DNA from: Sva-07 sp963707515
GTDB lineage: Bacteria > Actinomycetota > Acidimicrobiia > Acidimicrobiales > Ilumatobacteraceae
Assembly: GCA_963707515.1 (NCBI GenBank)
Contig: CAVPQI010000001.1
Coordinates: forward strand, 682,001 to 746,000
Direction of reading: 5' to 3'
Length of the DNA: 64,000 bases
Shown here piece by piece: positions 54,448-62,840 of this stretch. The notes under the pieces were generated by a model, which was not told the DNA's origin, did no database searches, and was given only the letters and a program-made list of their open reading frames with translations. The translations under genes and the position numbers were made by a program. Within the stretch, counting starts at the first letter, position 1, and every line of letters begins with the position of its first letter.

Positions 54448-55260
54448 TCAGGCGTCGCGCCAGAACCGCACGATGCCGACTGGCTGGCGGTCGCCAGCAG
54501 CGTGCCGTCCTCGGCCCACAGGTGGACGAGGCCGTGGCCGAAGCCCCGCTGCGACGGCGTGCACGCGGATGTCGAGCAGCACCCACTCGGTCGGCACGAG
54601 CCGGCACACCCGCAGCGTGTTGTCGAGGCTGTTGCCGCCCGCCCGCGATGCCGAGCGCCTGACCGATCGCCCATCGGCACGAAGTCGCCGAGGATCGCCA
54701 GCGCGGTCGCGTCGACGCCTCGGGATCACGTCGGGCAGCCGGGCCCACAGCAGCGTCTGGCCGTCGCCGTGCTCGCTGCCGTCGAGGTCGTCGCACGAGC
54801 GGGCCTTGAGCGATCCGCTCCTCGAGCTCGTTCGGTGATCGTGTCCTCCACGTCGCTGCGGTAGGCCCGGACCTCGCACGCGTCGGGCGCGGCGGACGTC
54901 GGCGGCATCGTCTCCCACTGGCCCGCTGACGTCGATCGGCCGGTCGCCGAGGGCGGCGTTGACGGTCAGGATCTCGCGGTCGCCGACGTGGCACACGGCC
55001 CGGGCCTGGGTGATCTGGTGCCCGCCGACGGCGATCGTCACGTCGATGTCGACCACCTCGCCCGGGCGGGCGTAGGACAGGTACTGCGCCGTGGCCCACA
55101 CGCAGGCCCGCCCGACGTGCCCTCGAGCGCCGAGATCGCCGCGCCGAGCCCGCACCCGCCGAACAGGAAGTCCCCCGGTCGAGATGCCCCGGGTGACGGG
55201 CAGCTACCAGCGGAACGGGTTGTGGGTCGGCTCGAGACCGAGGAACGATCGGGAGTCCAT
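54448..55260 (-). CDS. TesB-like acyl-CoA thioesterase, frameshifted
   Basis: Joined pieces read MDSRSFLGLEPTHNPFRW, LFGGCGLGAAISALEG, RACVWATAQYLSYARPGEVVDIDVTIAVGGHQITQARAVCHVGDREILTVNAALG, LLWARLPDV, GGNSLDNTLRVCRLVPTEWVLLDIRVHAVAAGFGHGLVHLWAEDGTLLATASQS and RFWRDA. The second hot-dog domain (SLDNTLR...WVLLDIR) is typical of actinobacterial TesB-like acyl-CoA hydrolases. At least six shifts. TACGAT lies 10 nt before ATG 55260. It is the first gene of an operon with the LLM gene. Confidence 0.78.
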
Positions 55261-55352
55261 GGCGCCCGCGATCGTAGGGCGCTGGCCGATCACCGGACCC
55301 CGGCCCCCACGCCTGCTGTGACCGGAGTCTCATCGGCCTACAGTCGGCGCGC

Positions 55353-56909
55353 ATGAAGGTAGCGCTCACCGTGAACGACTTCTTGCGACGAGCGGCGCTG
55401 GTCTATCCGGATCGGGTCGCCGTCTTCGACGAACCCGATCAGCCGGCCGACTCCTGGGGATCGATCAGCTACCGCGAGATGGCCGAGCGGGCACGCGCGC
55501 AGGCCGCCGGGCTCGACGCGCTGGGATTCGGCGCCGGCGAGCGGGTGGCGATCGTCAGCCACAACTCGGCACGCCTGCTGACCGCGTTCTTCGGGGTGTC
55601 GGGCTCGGGCCGCATCCTGGTGCCGATCAACTTCCGGCTCGTCGCCGAGGAGATCCGCTACATCGTCGAGCACAGCGGTGCCCGGATGTTGCTCGTCGAT
55701 CCCGAGCTCGCCGACGCCCTGGCCGACGTCGACTGCGAGCACAAGCTCGTCATCGGCGCCGAGGCAGACGCCGCGCTAATGAGGTTCGGTGTCGAGCCCC
55801 GGCCGTGGGACGGCGACGAGGACGCCACGGCGACGATCAACTACACGTCGGGCACGACGGCCCGGCCGAAGGGCGTGCAACTGACGCATCGCAACCTGTG
55901 GCTCAACGCCACCGTCTTCGGGTGGCACATGGGCGTCAGCGACCGCGACGTGTACCTGCACACCCTCCCCCAGTTCCACTGCAACGGGTGGGGGATGCTC
56001 TACGCCGTCACCGGCATGGGTGCCACCCACGTCATCCTCCGCAAGGTCGACGGGCGCGAGATCCTGCGCCGCGTCGAAGAGCACGGGGTGACGCTGATGT
56101 GCGGTGCCCCGGCTGTGCTCAACGCCATCCTCGATGCCGCCGCAGAGTGGGAGGCCGAGACCGGCCGGCCGGTCCCCGGGCGCGGCCGGGTGCGGATCGT
56201 CGTCGCCGGCGCTCCCCCGCCGACGCGCACGATCGAGCGCACCGAGACCGAGCTCGGCTGGGAGTTCGTCCAGATCTACGGCCTCACGGAGACGACGCCG
56301 CTTGATCACGATGAACCGCAGCCGCGCCGAGTACGACGAGTTGTCACCCGCCGACCGGGCGCAGCGCCTCAGACCGCGCCGGAGCGCCCGTCGTCGGGTG
56401 CACGATGGCCGTCGACGCCGACGGTGAGATCCTCGCCCGCGGCAACGTGATCATGGACGGCTACTGGGAGCAGCCGGACCAGACCGCCGACGGCGATCCG
56501 ACGACGGGTGGTTCCACACCGGCGACGGCGGCCTGATCGACGACGACCAGTACGTCGACCATCGCCGACCGCAAGAAGGACGTCATCATCTCGGGCGGCG
56601 AGAACGTGTCGTCGATCGAGGTCGAAGACGCCATCTTCCAGCACCCGACGGTCGCCGAGGTCGCGGTGATCGGCGTCCCCGACGAGAAGTGGGGCGAGCT
56701 GGTGATGGCGCTGGTGGTCACCACGCCCGGCGCCGACGCTCGAGCGAGGCCGACGTGATCGCCTGCTCGAAGACCCGGCTCGCCGGTTACAAGTGCCCGA
56801 AGCGGGTCGAGTTCCGCGACGAGCTGGCCCGCACAGCGACCGGCAAGCTCGCAGAAGTTCAAGCTCCGCGAGCCCGTTCTGGCAGGACCAGGCACGCCAG
56901 ATCAACTGA
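55353..56909 (+). CDS. Acyl-CoA synthetase, 3' third frameshifted
   Basis: The first 315 residues are continuous: MKVALTVNDFLRRAALVYPDRVAVFDEP, P-loop INYTSGTTARPKGVQLTHRN, HTLPQFHCNGWG and the adenylate motif IYGLTETTPL. From about 56300 on, shifts break the frame, but DGWFHTGDGGLIDDDQYV-type pieces, IADRKKDVIISGGENVSSIEVEDAIFQHPTVAEVAVIGVPDEKWGELVMAL, TRLAGYKCPKRVEFRDELARTATGK and a final QDQARQIN restore a full ligase. About six shifts are seen. TACAGT (55339-55344) is 8 nt before the ATG. Confidence 0.85.
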
Positions 56910-57004
56910 TCACGACCGCACGATCCGACACGGCGCGACACCACCGTCGGCGTGCGACGACTCCGCTGGGAAGGCCGTCGGGACGGTCTGCTACGAATGT
57001 CCGA

Positions 57005-58561
57005 ATGCCCGAAACACCGACCGCCCCCGACGTACTCACCCTCCATGCGGCCAATCTGGGCGACAAGCTCGCCGTCGTCGACGACCGGCCGAACGGCGAC
57101 GTCCGCACACTCACGTGGGCCGAGCTCGAACGGGCGTCGAACCAGCTCGCCCACGTGCTGGTCGATCACGGCGTCGCGCTGGGCGACAGGATCGTGTGGT
57201 GCGGCCAGAACTCGGGCGGGGTCGTGACGATCATCAACGCCGCCCGCAAGGTCGGCAGTACGGCCGTGCCGCTGAACTACCGCCTGTCTGACGAAGAGGC
57301 GGCGTACGTCGTCGACCACAGCGATGCGTCGACGGTGTACGTCGACGCCGAGTTCGCTCCGCTGTTCGAGCGGATCCGCGCCGACATCCCGAAGGTGCGC
57401 GACATCTTCGTGTTCGACGGCGACGGTCCGGGCACGCCGGTGGAGCCGCTGATGGCTGCCGCCCCCGACACTCCCGTCGACGTGCCCGACGCCGGTGAAG
57501 CCGCTGCCACGATGATCTACACGTCGGGCACGACCGGCAAACCGAAGGGTGCGTTCCGGAAGTCGGCGGGAGAACCGGCGCAGGCCGCCGGGTTGCTCGA
57601 GCTGATCGGCTACCGGCCCGACGACATCTACATCACGATCGGGCCGCTCTACCACTCCGGGCCGGCGGGTTTCATGAGCATCGCCCTCGCAATGGGTCAG
57701 ACGATCGTCGTGCAACGCAAGTTCGATCCGGTCGACTGGCTGCGGCTGCTCGACACCTACAAGGCGACGAGCACGTTCGCCGCGCCCACGCCGATCCGCA
57801 TGATCTGCAACGTCGACGCCGAGACCAAGGCTCGCTACGACACCTCGTCGATGCGGGTGATGATCGCCAACGCCGCGCCCTGGAGCTACACGCTCAAGCA
57901 GCAGTACGTGGAGAACTTCCCGCCGGAATCGTTGTACGAGGTGTACGGCTCGACCGAGCTCGGTGTGAACACCCTGATGCTCCCCGAGGACCAGATGCGC
58001 AAGCCCGGCTCGTGTGGCAAGGAAGCGCCGATGGTCGAGATCCGGCTGTACGACGACGACGGCAACATCGTCACCGGCACCGGGCCCGAGGCGACCGGCG
58101 AGCTGTACGTGCGTGCCTCGTCGGTGTTCAACGACTACTACAAGCAGCACGACAAGTTCGAAGAAGACCACCGCGACGGGTTCCAGACCGTCGGCGACAT
58201 CGCCTACCGCGACGACGAGGGCTTCATCTACATCTGCGACCGCAAAAAGGACATGATCATCTCCGGCGGGATGAACATCTATCCCGCCGAGATCGAAGCG
58301 ACCCTCGAAGCGCACCCGGACATCTTCGAAGCAGCGGTGTTCGGCATCCCCGACGAGGAGTGGGGCGAGGCGGTGCACGCCGTGATCGTCCGCCGCGGCG
58401 ACTCCGACCTCGACGAGGCGGCCGTGTCGGCGCACGCCCGCGCCCACCTCGCCAACTACAAGATCCCACGGTCGATCTCGTGGCTCGACGAGCTGCCCAA
58501 GACCGGCTCGGGCAAGATCTTGAAGCGCGAGCTGCGCGCCCCGTTCTGGGCCGCCAACTGA
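57005..58561 (+). CDS. Acyl-CoA synthetase, intact
   Basis: An uninterrupted 518-residue AMP-forming acyl-CoA ligase: P-loop MIYTSGTTGKPKGAFRKS, YEVYGSTELGVNTLM, GDIAYRDDEGFIYICDRKKDMIISGGMNIYPAEIEATL and the catalytic-lysine tail KTGSGKILKRELRAPFW. The AFRKS after the P-loop is characteristic of a FadD subgroup acting on fatty or steroid-side-chain acids. TACGAAT ends near 56998, 7-8 nt before the ATG. It follows another acyl-CoA synthetase by 95 bp, a tandem pair. Confidence 0.93.
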   Translation: MPETPTAPDVLTLHAANLGDKLAVVDDRPNGDVRTLTWAELERASNQLAHVLVDHGVALGDRIVWCGQNSGGVVTIINAARKVGSTAVPLNYRLSDEEAAYVVDHSDASTVYVDAEFAPLFERIRADIPKVRDIFVFDGDGPGTPVEPLMAAAPDTPVDVPDAGEAAATMIYTSGTTGKPKGAFRKSAGEPAQAAGLLELIGYRPDDIYITIGPLYHSGPAGFMSIALAMGQTIVVQRKFDPVDWLRLLDTYKATSTFAAPTPIRMICNVDAETKARYDTSSMRVMIANAAPWSYTLKQQYVENFPPESLYEVYGSTELGVNTLMLPEDQMRKPGSCGKEAPMVEIRLYDDDGNIVTGTGPEATGELYVRASSVFNDYYKQHDKFEEDHRDGFQTVGDIAYRDDEGFIYICDRKKDMIISGGMNIYPAEIEATLEAHPDIFEAAVFGIPDEEWGEAVHAVIVRRGDSDLDEAAVSAHARAHLANYKIPRSISWLDELPKTGSGKILKRELRAPFWAAN

Positions 58562-58571
58562 GCCGTTGCGG

Positions 58572-58612
58572 CGGCTGACGCGTCAGGCCCAGCGCGGCCG
58601 ACGCGTCAGCCG
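58572..58612. terminator. Hairpin with 13-bp arms between convergent genes
   Basis: CGGCTGACGCGTC (58572-58584) and GACGCGTCAGCCG (58600-58612) are exact complements with a 15-nt loop. The TGA stop of the minus-strand hydrolase (58606-58608) lies in the right arm. A probable bidirectional terminator. Confidence 0.7.
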
Positions 58613-59586
58613 GTGCCGGCGTTCGACCGCAGCCAGTCGACGAGGTGGCCGTTCACCTGATCGGGCACCTCCTGCTGGATCCAGTGCCCGACACCGACGA
58701 GGTCGTGGCGGGTGAGGTCGGCGACGAACTCGGACATCCCGTCGGCGAACCGCGGCCGCAGTCCGGGGTCGAGCTCGGCGGTCAGCATCAGACAGGGGAT
58801 GTCGAGCGGGCGGCTGCCGATGGCGGGGTACTCAGCGGCGTTGCGGTCGATGTTGCGGTACCAGTTGATGCCGCCGCGGAACCCCGCACGCTCGAACGCC
58901 GCCACATAGTGGCCGAGCTCGGCGTCGTCGACGAGTGGCGCACCGAGGATCGGCCACGCCGTGGGGTCGATGAACGGGTTCATGTTGAGCGTGCCGCCGG
59001 CGAACGCGAACTCCCGCTGCTCGGCGAACGGGGTGCCCGTGCGGAAGATGCGCGTGAGGATCGGCTCGACGTTGGCGTCCATCCGCGCCTCGGCGACGCC
59101 GTCCGTCTGGAACCACGCCACGTACTGCCGTTCGGCGTCACCGTCGACGATGGCGAGATGTTGGGCCACCGACGGGAACGCCATGTACGGCGTACACAAC
59201 CCGGCGACGCCGCGCACACGGTCCGGGTGCAGGACCGCCATTGCCCAGGCGACGAAGCCGCCCCAGTCGTGGCCGACGAACACCGCATCGTCGATGCCCA
59301 TGGCGTCGAGCAGGCGCACCAGGTCGCCGGTGAGCTCGCGCAGGCCGTAGGCCTCGATGTCGTGGGGAGCGCTGCTCGCACCGCAACCGCGCTGATCGGG
59401 CGCGATCGCGTGGAAGCCCGCATCGGCGACCGCCGAGAGCTGTCGCCGCCATCCGAATGCGATGTCGGGGAATCCGTGACAGAACACGACAGCGGGGCCT
59501 TCACCGATCTCGTGGGTCGACAACACGATGTCGGACGCGCCGAGCGGGTCGGTCAGTTGCACCGGGGTCGGATCGGGAAATGTCAT
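58606..59586 (-). CDS. Epoxide hydrolase-like alpha/beta hydrolase
   Basis: The 326-residue enzyme has VVFCHGFPDIAFGWRRQL (HGFP oxyanion), DQRGCGASSAPHD, the nucleophile elbow VFVGHDWGGFVAWAMA (Asp nucleophile) and a C-terminal GVGHWIQQEVPDQV with the catalytic His. An Asp nucleophile with HGFP and GHDWGG is the soluble epoxide hydrolase pattern; haloalkane dehalogenases are related. A GAGGACG ribosome site precedes ATG 59586. It lies downstream of the TetR gene in the same direction, 25 bp away. Confidence 0.9.
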   Translation of the reverse strand: MTFPDPTPVQLTDPLGASDIVLSTHEIGEGPAVVFCHGFPDIAFGWRRQLSAVADAGFHAIAPDQRGCGASSAPHDIEAYGLRELTGDLVRLLDAMGIDDAVFVGHDWGGFVAWAMAVLHPDRVRGVAGLCTPYMAFPSVAQHLAIVDGDAERQYVAWFQTDGVAEARMDANVEPILTRIFRTGTPFAEQREFAFAGGTLNMNPFIDPTAWPILGAPLVDDAELGHYVAAFERAGFRGGINWYRNIDRNAAEYPAIGSRPLDIPCLMLTAELDPGLRPRFADGMSEFVADLTRHDLVGVGHWIQQEVPDQVNGHLVDWLRSNAGTG

Positions 59587-59610
59587 GCGTTCGTCCTCGC
59601 GGGGATCGTC

Positions 59611-60279
59611 TCAGGTCACTGAGGGTTGTTCGCCAGCCGATCGGACCGTTGCCGGGTCGACCGGGGCGAGGGCCGCGGGCACGAGCATGTCGACCAGGTT
59701 GCCGACGAAGACCGGCACCGGCGACATGGGCCGGGGAGATGTCTCGTCCAACTGCCGGCGCGCCCGGTCGGCGACCGAGCCGATCAGGCTGGAGACGAAG
59801 ACCTGCGCCCGCTCGTGTGCCAGCGGATGCGGCAGGTTCAGCGGGGTGAGCAACCGATCCAGCAGCACCGGCACGAGGTGATCGCCGAACATCGGCGTGA
59901 GCTCCTTGTACGCGTACTGCGGGTCGCCCATCACCTCGCGGGCGATGAGCAGATACGACAGTGCACCCCGACCGTCTTCGAGGAACTCGCAGTAGGGCTC
60001 GATGATCGTCTGACAGATCGCCCGCGGTTCGTCGCTCGATCCGCTGATGACCAGCTGCTCGAGGAACATCGCCCGGCGCACCCGCAGGACCTCACCGCGC
60101 CGTCCCAGCACCGCCCGCACGAGACCGTCACGGCCACCGAAGTGGTACTGCACGGCCGACTTGCTGCGGACTTCGGCGGCGAGCGTGATCTCGCGCAGCG
60201 ACACGCCGTGGACGCCGTCGCGGGCGAAGAGACGCTCGGCCACGTCGATCAGGATGTCGCGATCGGAGAGCTCCGCCAT
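59611..60279 (-). CDS. TetR-family regulator
   Basis: A complete 222-residue TetR protein: DILIDVAERLFARDGVHGVSLREITLAAEVRSKSAVQYHFGGRDGLVRAVL (DNA-binding domain), then a helical ligand domain with a long insertion-free C-terminus. It probably controls itself, the hydrolase downstream (25 bp), and the divergent amidohydrolase. ATG 60279 follows a minus-strand promoter TTGACA-17-AAGTGT with a 10-nt gap to the start codon. Confidence 0.9.
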   Translation of the reverse strand: MAELSDRDILIDVAERLFARDGVHGVSLREITLAAEVRSKSAVQYHFGGRDGLVRAVLGRRGEVLRVRRAMFLEQLVISGSSDEPRAICQTIIEPYCEFLEDGRGALSYLLIAREVMGDPQYAYKELTPMFGDHLVPVLLDRLLTPLNLPHPLAHERAQVFVSSLIGSVADRARRQLDETSPRPMSPVPVFVGNLVDMLVPAALAPVDPATVRSAGEQPSVT

Positions 60280-60289
60280 GTACCCGAAC

Positions 60290-60340
60290 ACACTTCCATC
60301 AGTTCTCTCTCTTGTCAAGATTTTGCTTGAGTTGTAAGGT
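60290..60340. promoter_or_regulatory. Divergent promoters sharing one -35 palindrome
   Basis: CTTGTCAAG (60311-60319) reads as -35 TTGTCA (60312-60317) for the plus strand, with -10 TAAGGT at 60335-60340 after 17 bp. It also reads as -35 TTGACA for the minus strand, with -10 AAGTGT at 60290-60295 after 17 bp. A nearby TCAAG-N6-CTTGA dyad is another candidate regulator site. A TetR bound here would affect both transcripts. Confidence 0.6.
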
Positions 60341-60343
60341 GAT

Positions 60344-60371
60344 CCAAGTTCGGGCACTTGCCCGAACTTGG
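60344..60371 (+). promoter_or_regulatory. Perfect 12-bp inverted repeat at the amidohydrolase 5' end
   Basis: CCAAGTTCGGGC-ACTT-GCCCGAACTTGG. It begins at about the predicted +1, so it is either an operator overlapping the start of transcription or a strong 5' hairpin of the mRNA. It is the most regular dyad in this intergenic region and is a plausible target of the adjacent TetR. Confidence 0.65.
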
Positions 60372-60432
60372 GGTTCGGAGCGCACGGATCGACCGGTCCG
60401 TCGGGCGCACCCCTCAACCCTGGAGGAACCAC

Positions 60433-62157
60433 ATGTTCGATATCGTCATCCGCGGTGGCACCGTCGTCGACGGCAGTGGCGGAGCGCCGTTCGACGCAGA
60501 CGTTGCCATCGACGGCACGCGGATCGTCGCCATCGGCACCGGCCTCGGCCCGGGCAGGCGCGAGATCGATGCGCGCGGCAAACTCGTGACGCCGGGGTGG
60601 GTCGACATCCACACCCACTACGACGGACAGGTCACCTGGGATCCGCACCTCTCCCCGTCGAGCTGGCACGGCGTCACGACGGCGGTGATGGGCAACTGCG
60701 GGGTCGGTTTCGCGCCCGTCCACGACGACCAGCACGACTTCCTGATTCAGCTCATGGAGGGCGTCGAGGACATCCCCGGCGCGGCGCTGGCCGAGGGCCT
60801 CTCGTGGGGGTGGGAGTCGTTCGCCGAGTACCTCGACGTCGTCGACGCGATGCCGCGGGCGATCGACGTGGCGACGCAGGTGCCCCACGGCGCCGTCCGC
60901 GCCTACGTGATGGGACAGCGCGGCGCCGACAACGAGCCGGCGACCGCCGCCGACATCGCCGAGATGCGCAAGATCACCCAGGACGCGCTGGAGGCCGGGG
61001 CACTCGGCTTCTCCACGTCACGAACGTTCCTGCACCGCGCCAAGGACGGCAAGCTCGTGCCGGGTACCCACGCCGACGCCGACGAGCTGGAGGCGATCGG
61101 CGATGCGCTGCACGCCGCCGGGCACGGTGTGTTCCAGATCGCCAGCGGGCTCGACCCCGAAGACGACGAGCTGGAGTGGATGCGCCACATCACCCAGAAG
61201 ACGGGACGCCGCGTGATGTTCTCGGTCGTCCAGAGCTCCGGCAACCCCGAACAGTGGCGGCGAATGCTCGCCGTGTGTGACGAGAACCAGTCGAACGGTG
61301 GGCTGCTCACCGCGATGGTCGCCCAGCGCCCCGCTGGCGTGTTGATGGGGTGGGAGAGCACGATCCACCCGTTCAGCATCTACGCCGGTTACCGCTCGAT
61401 CGCCGACCTGGCACCGGCGGAGCGACGCGCCCGCCTGGCCGAGCCGGACGTGCGCGCCTCGATCCTCGACAACCCGCCGAATCTCGAGGCCTACGACGGA
61501 CTGCTCGCGCTGATCACCCGGGGCTTCGCCAATCAGTACCCGCTCGGCGACCCGCCCGACTACGAACCGGCACCCGAAGCGAGCATCGCCGCACGAGCCG
61601 AACGAGCGGGCATCTCCGTGTTCGAGGCCGCCTACGACGCGATGATGGACCAGGACGGTCGCGGGTTGATCTACATGCCGTTCCTCGACTACATCGACGG
61701 GAACTTCGACAACCTCCGCGAGATGATGACTCACCCCGCGTCGGTCTTCGGGCTCTCCGACGGTGGCGCCCACTGCGGGCTCGTCTGCGATGCGAGCATG
61801 CCCACCTACCTGCTGACCCACTGGGCGCGTGACCGATCTCGCGGCGAGCGCATCCCCGTCGAGCAACTCGTGGCCAAGCAGACACGGGAGACCGCGACGA
61901 CCTACGGGCTCGACGACCGCGGCCTGCTGGCCCCCGGACTGAAGGCCGACGTCAACGTCATCGACTTCGATGGCATGCATCTCCATGCTCCGGAGATGGT
62001 CTACGACCTGCCCGCGGGTGGGCGTCGCCTGGTCCAGCGTGCCGACGGCTACGACGTCACGATCTGCAGCGGCGAAGTGATCTTCGAGCGCGGCGTGGCG
62101 ACCGGGGCACTCCCCGGCCGGTTGGTCCGCGGCCCCCAGCACGCGCCCGCGACCTGA
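60433..62157 (+). CDS. D-aminoacylase/N-acyl-D-amino-acid deacylase-like amidohydrolase
   Basis: A 574-residue amidohydrolase: MFDIVIRGGTVVDGSGGAPFDADVAIDGTRIVAIG, zinc motif PGWVDIHTHYDGQVTWDP, TAVMGNCGVGFAP (cysteine ligand), FGLSDGGAHCGLVCD (Asp) and the C-terminal LLAPGLKADVNVIDFD. This is the D-aminoacylase branch, which hydrolyses N-acyl-D-amino acids or related amides. GGAGGAA (60422-60428) precedes the ATG, so it is leadered, unlike most genes here. It faces the TetR gene and probably belongs to its regulon. Confidence 0.92.
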   Translation: MFDIVIRGGTVVDGSGGAPFDADVAIDGTRIVAIGTGLGPGRREIDARGKLVTPGWVDIHTHYDGQVTWDPHLSPSSWHGVTTAVMGNCGVGFAPVHDDQHDFLIQLMEGVEDIPGAALAEGLSWGWESFAEYLDVVDAMPRAIDVATQVPHGAVRAYVMGQRGADNEPATAADIAEMRKITQDALEAGALGFSTSRTFLHRAKDGKLVPGTHADADELEAIGDALHAAGHGVFQIASGLDPEDDELEWMRHITQKTGRRVMFSVVQSSGNPEQWRRMLAVCDENQSNGGLLTAMVAQRPAGVLMGWESTIHPFSIYAGYRSIADLAPAERRARLAEPDVRASILDNPPNLEAYDGLLALITRGFANQYPLGDPPDYEPAPEASIAARAERAGISVFEAAYDAMMDQDGRGLIYMPFLDYIDGNFDNLREMMTHPASVFGLSDGGAHCGLVCDASMPTYLLTHWARDRSRGERIPVEQLVAKQTRETATTYGLDDRGLLAPGLKADVNVIDFDGMHLHAPEMVYDLPAGGRRLVQRADGYDVTICSGEVIFERGVATGALPGRLVRGPQHAPAT

Positions 62158-62183
62158 TCGCCCGCCGAACAGGTCGCCGTGGA

Positions 62184-62840
62184 TCAGACGATCTCGCCGT
62201 ACGCCAAACGCTTGGAGCGCTCGAAGAAGTCCTGCCAGTCGGCGTCGGTGAGCAGGTTCGGTTCGCCGATCTGGAGCGCGGCCAGATACTGCCGGCACAG
62301 GATCTCGAGGCGGTGGGCGGCGTCGACGGTCCCGGCGATGTCTCGACCGCGGGCGATCATGCCGTGGTTGGCGAGGAGGCACGCCGTGCGCTCGCCGAGC
62401 GCGGCGGCGGCATCGTCGGCCAGCAACTGCGTCCCGAACGTGTTGTAGGGAACGCACGGCACGTCGTTGCCGCCGAAGAACCCGACGACGTAGGTGAATC
62501 CTGGGAGACGTCGACCGTGAGCGGCGAGTGCGACACAGGCGTCGCTGTGCGTGTGCACCACGGCACCGGCCGACTGCTTGGCTCGATAGACCGCGGCGTG
62601 CATCCGCCACTCGGTGGACGGCCTCGTGTCGCCGTCCCACGTGCCGTCGGCGTGCATGCGCACGAACGACTCGGGCGTGATCGTGTCGGCGCTCGCCCCG
62701 GTCGGCGAGATCAGCATGGCGTCACCGAGGCGGGCGCTGATGTTGCCCGACGACAGTTCGTTGAGGCCGAGCGCGACCACGCGCCGGTACTGCGTGGCGA
62801 GATCGTCGCGCAGCTGTGCCTCGTCGATCGTGCCGGTCAT
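62184..62840 (-). CDS. Class II aldolase, OtnC-like
   Basis: The 218-residue class II aldolase has NELSSGNISARLGDAMLISPTGA with the Ser/Asn phosphate site, VVHTHSDACVALAAHGRRLPG (zinc His pair HTH), and ANHGMIARG with the third His. Placed beside an OtnK-like kinase, it is likely the 3-oxo-tetronate-4-phosphate decarboxylase OtnC of a four-carbon acid-sugar pathway, but fuculose-phosphate-type aldolase activity is also possible. It overlaps the kinase by 4 bp (ATGA). Confidence 0.88.
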   Translation of the reverse strand: MTGTIDEAQLRDDLATQYRRVVALGLNELSSGNISARLGDAMLISPTGASADTITPESFVRMHADGTWDGDTRPSTEWRMHAAVYRAKQSAGAVVHTHSDACVALAAHGRRLPGFTYVVGFFGGNDVPCVPYNTFGTQLLADDAAAALGERTACLLANHGMIARGRDIAGTVDAAHRLEILCRQYLAALQIGEPNLLTDADWQDFFERSKRLAYGEIV

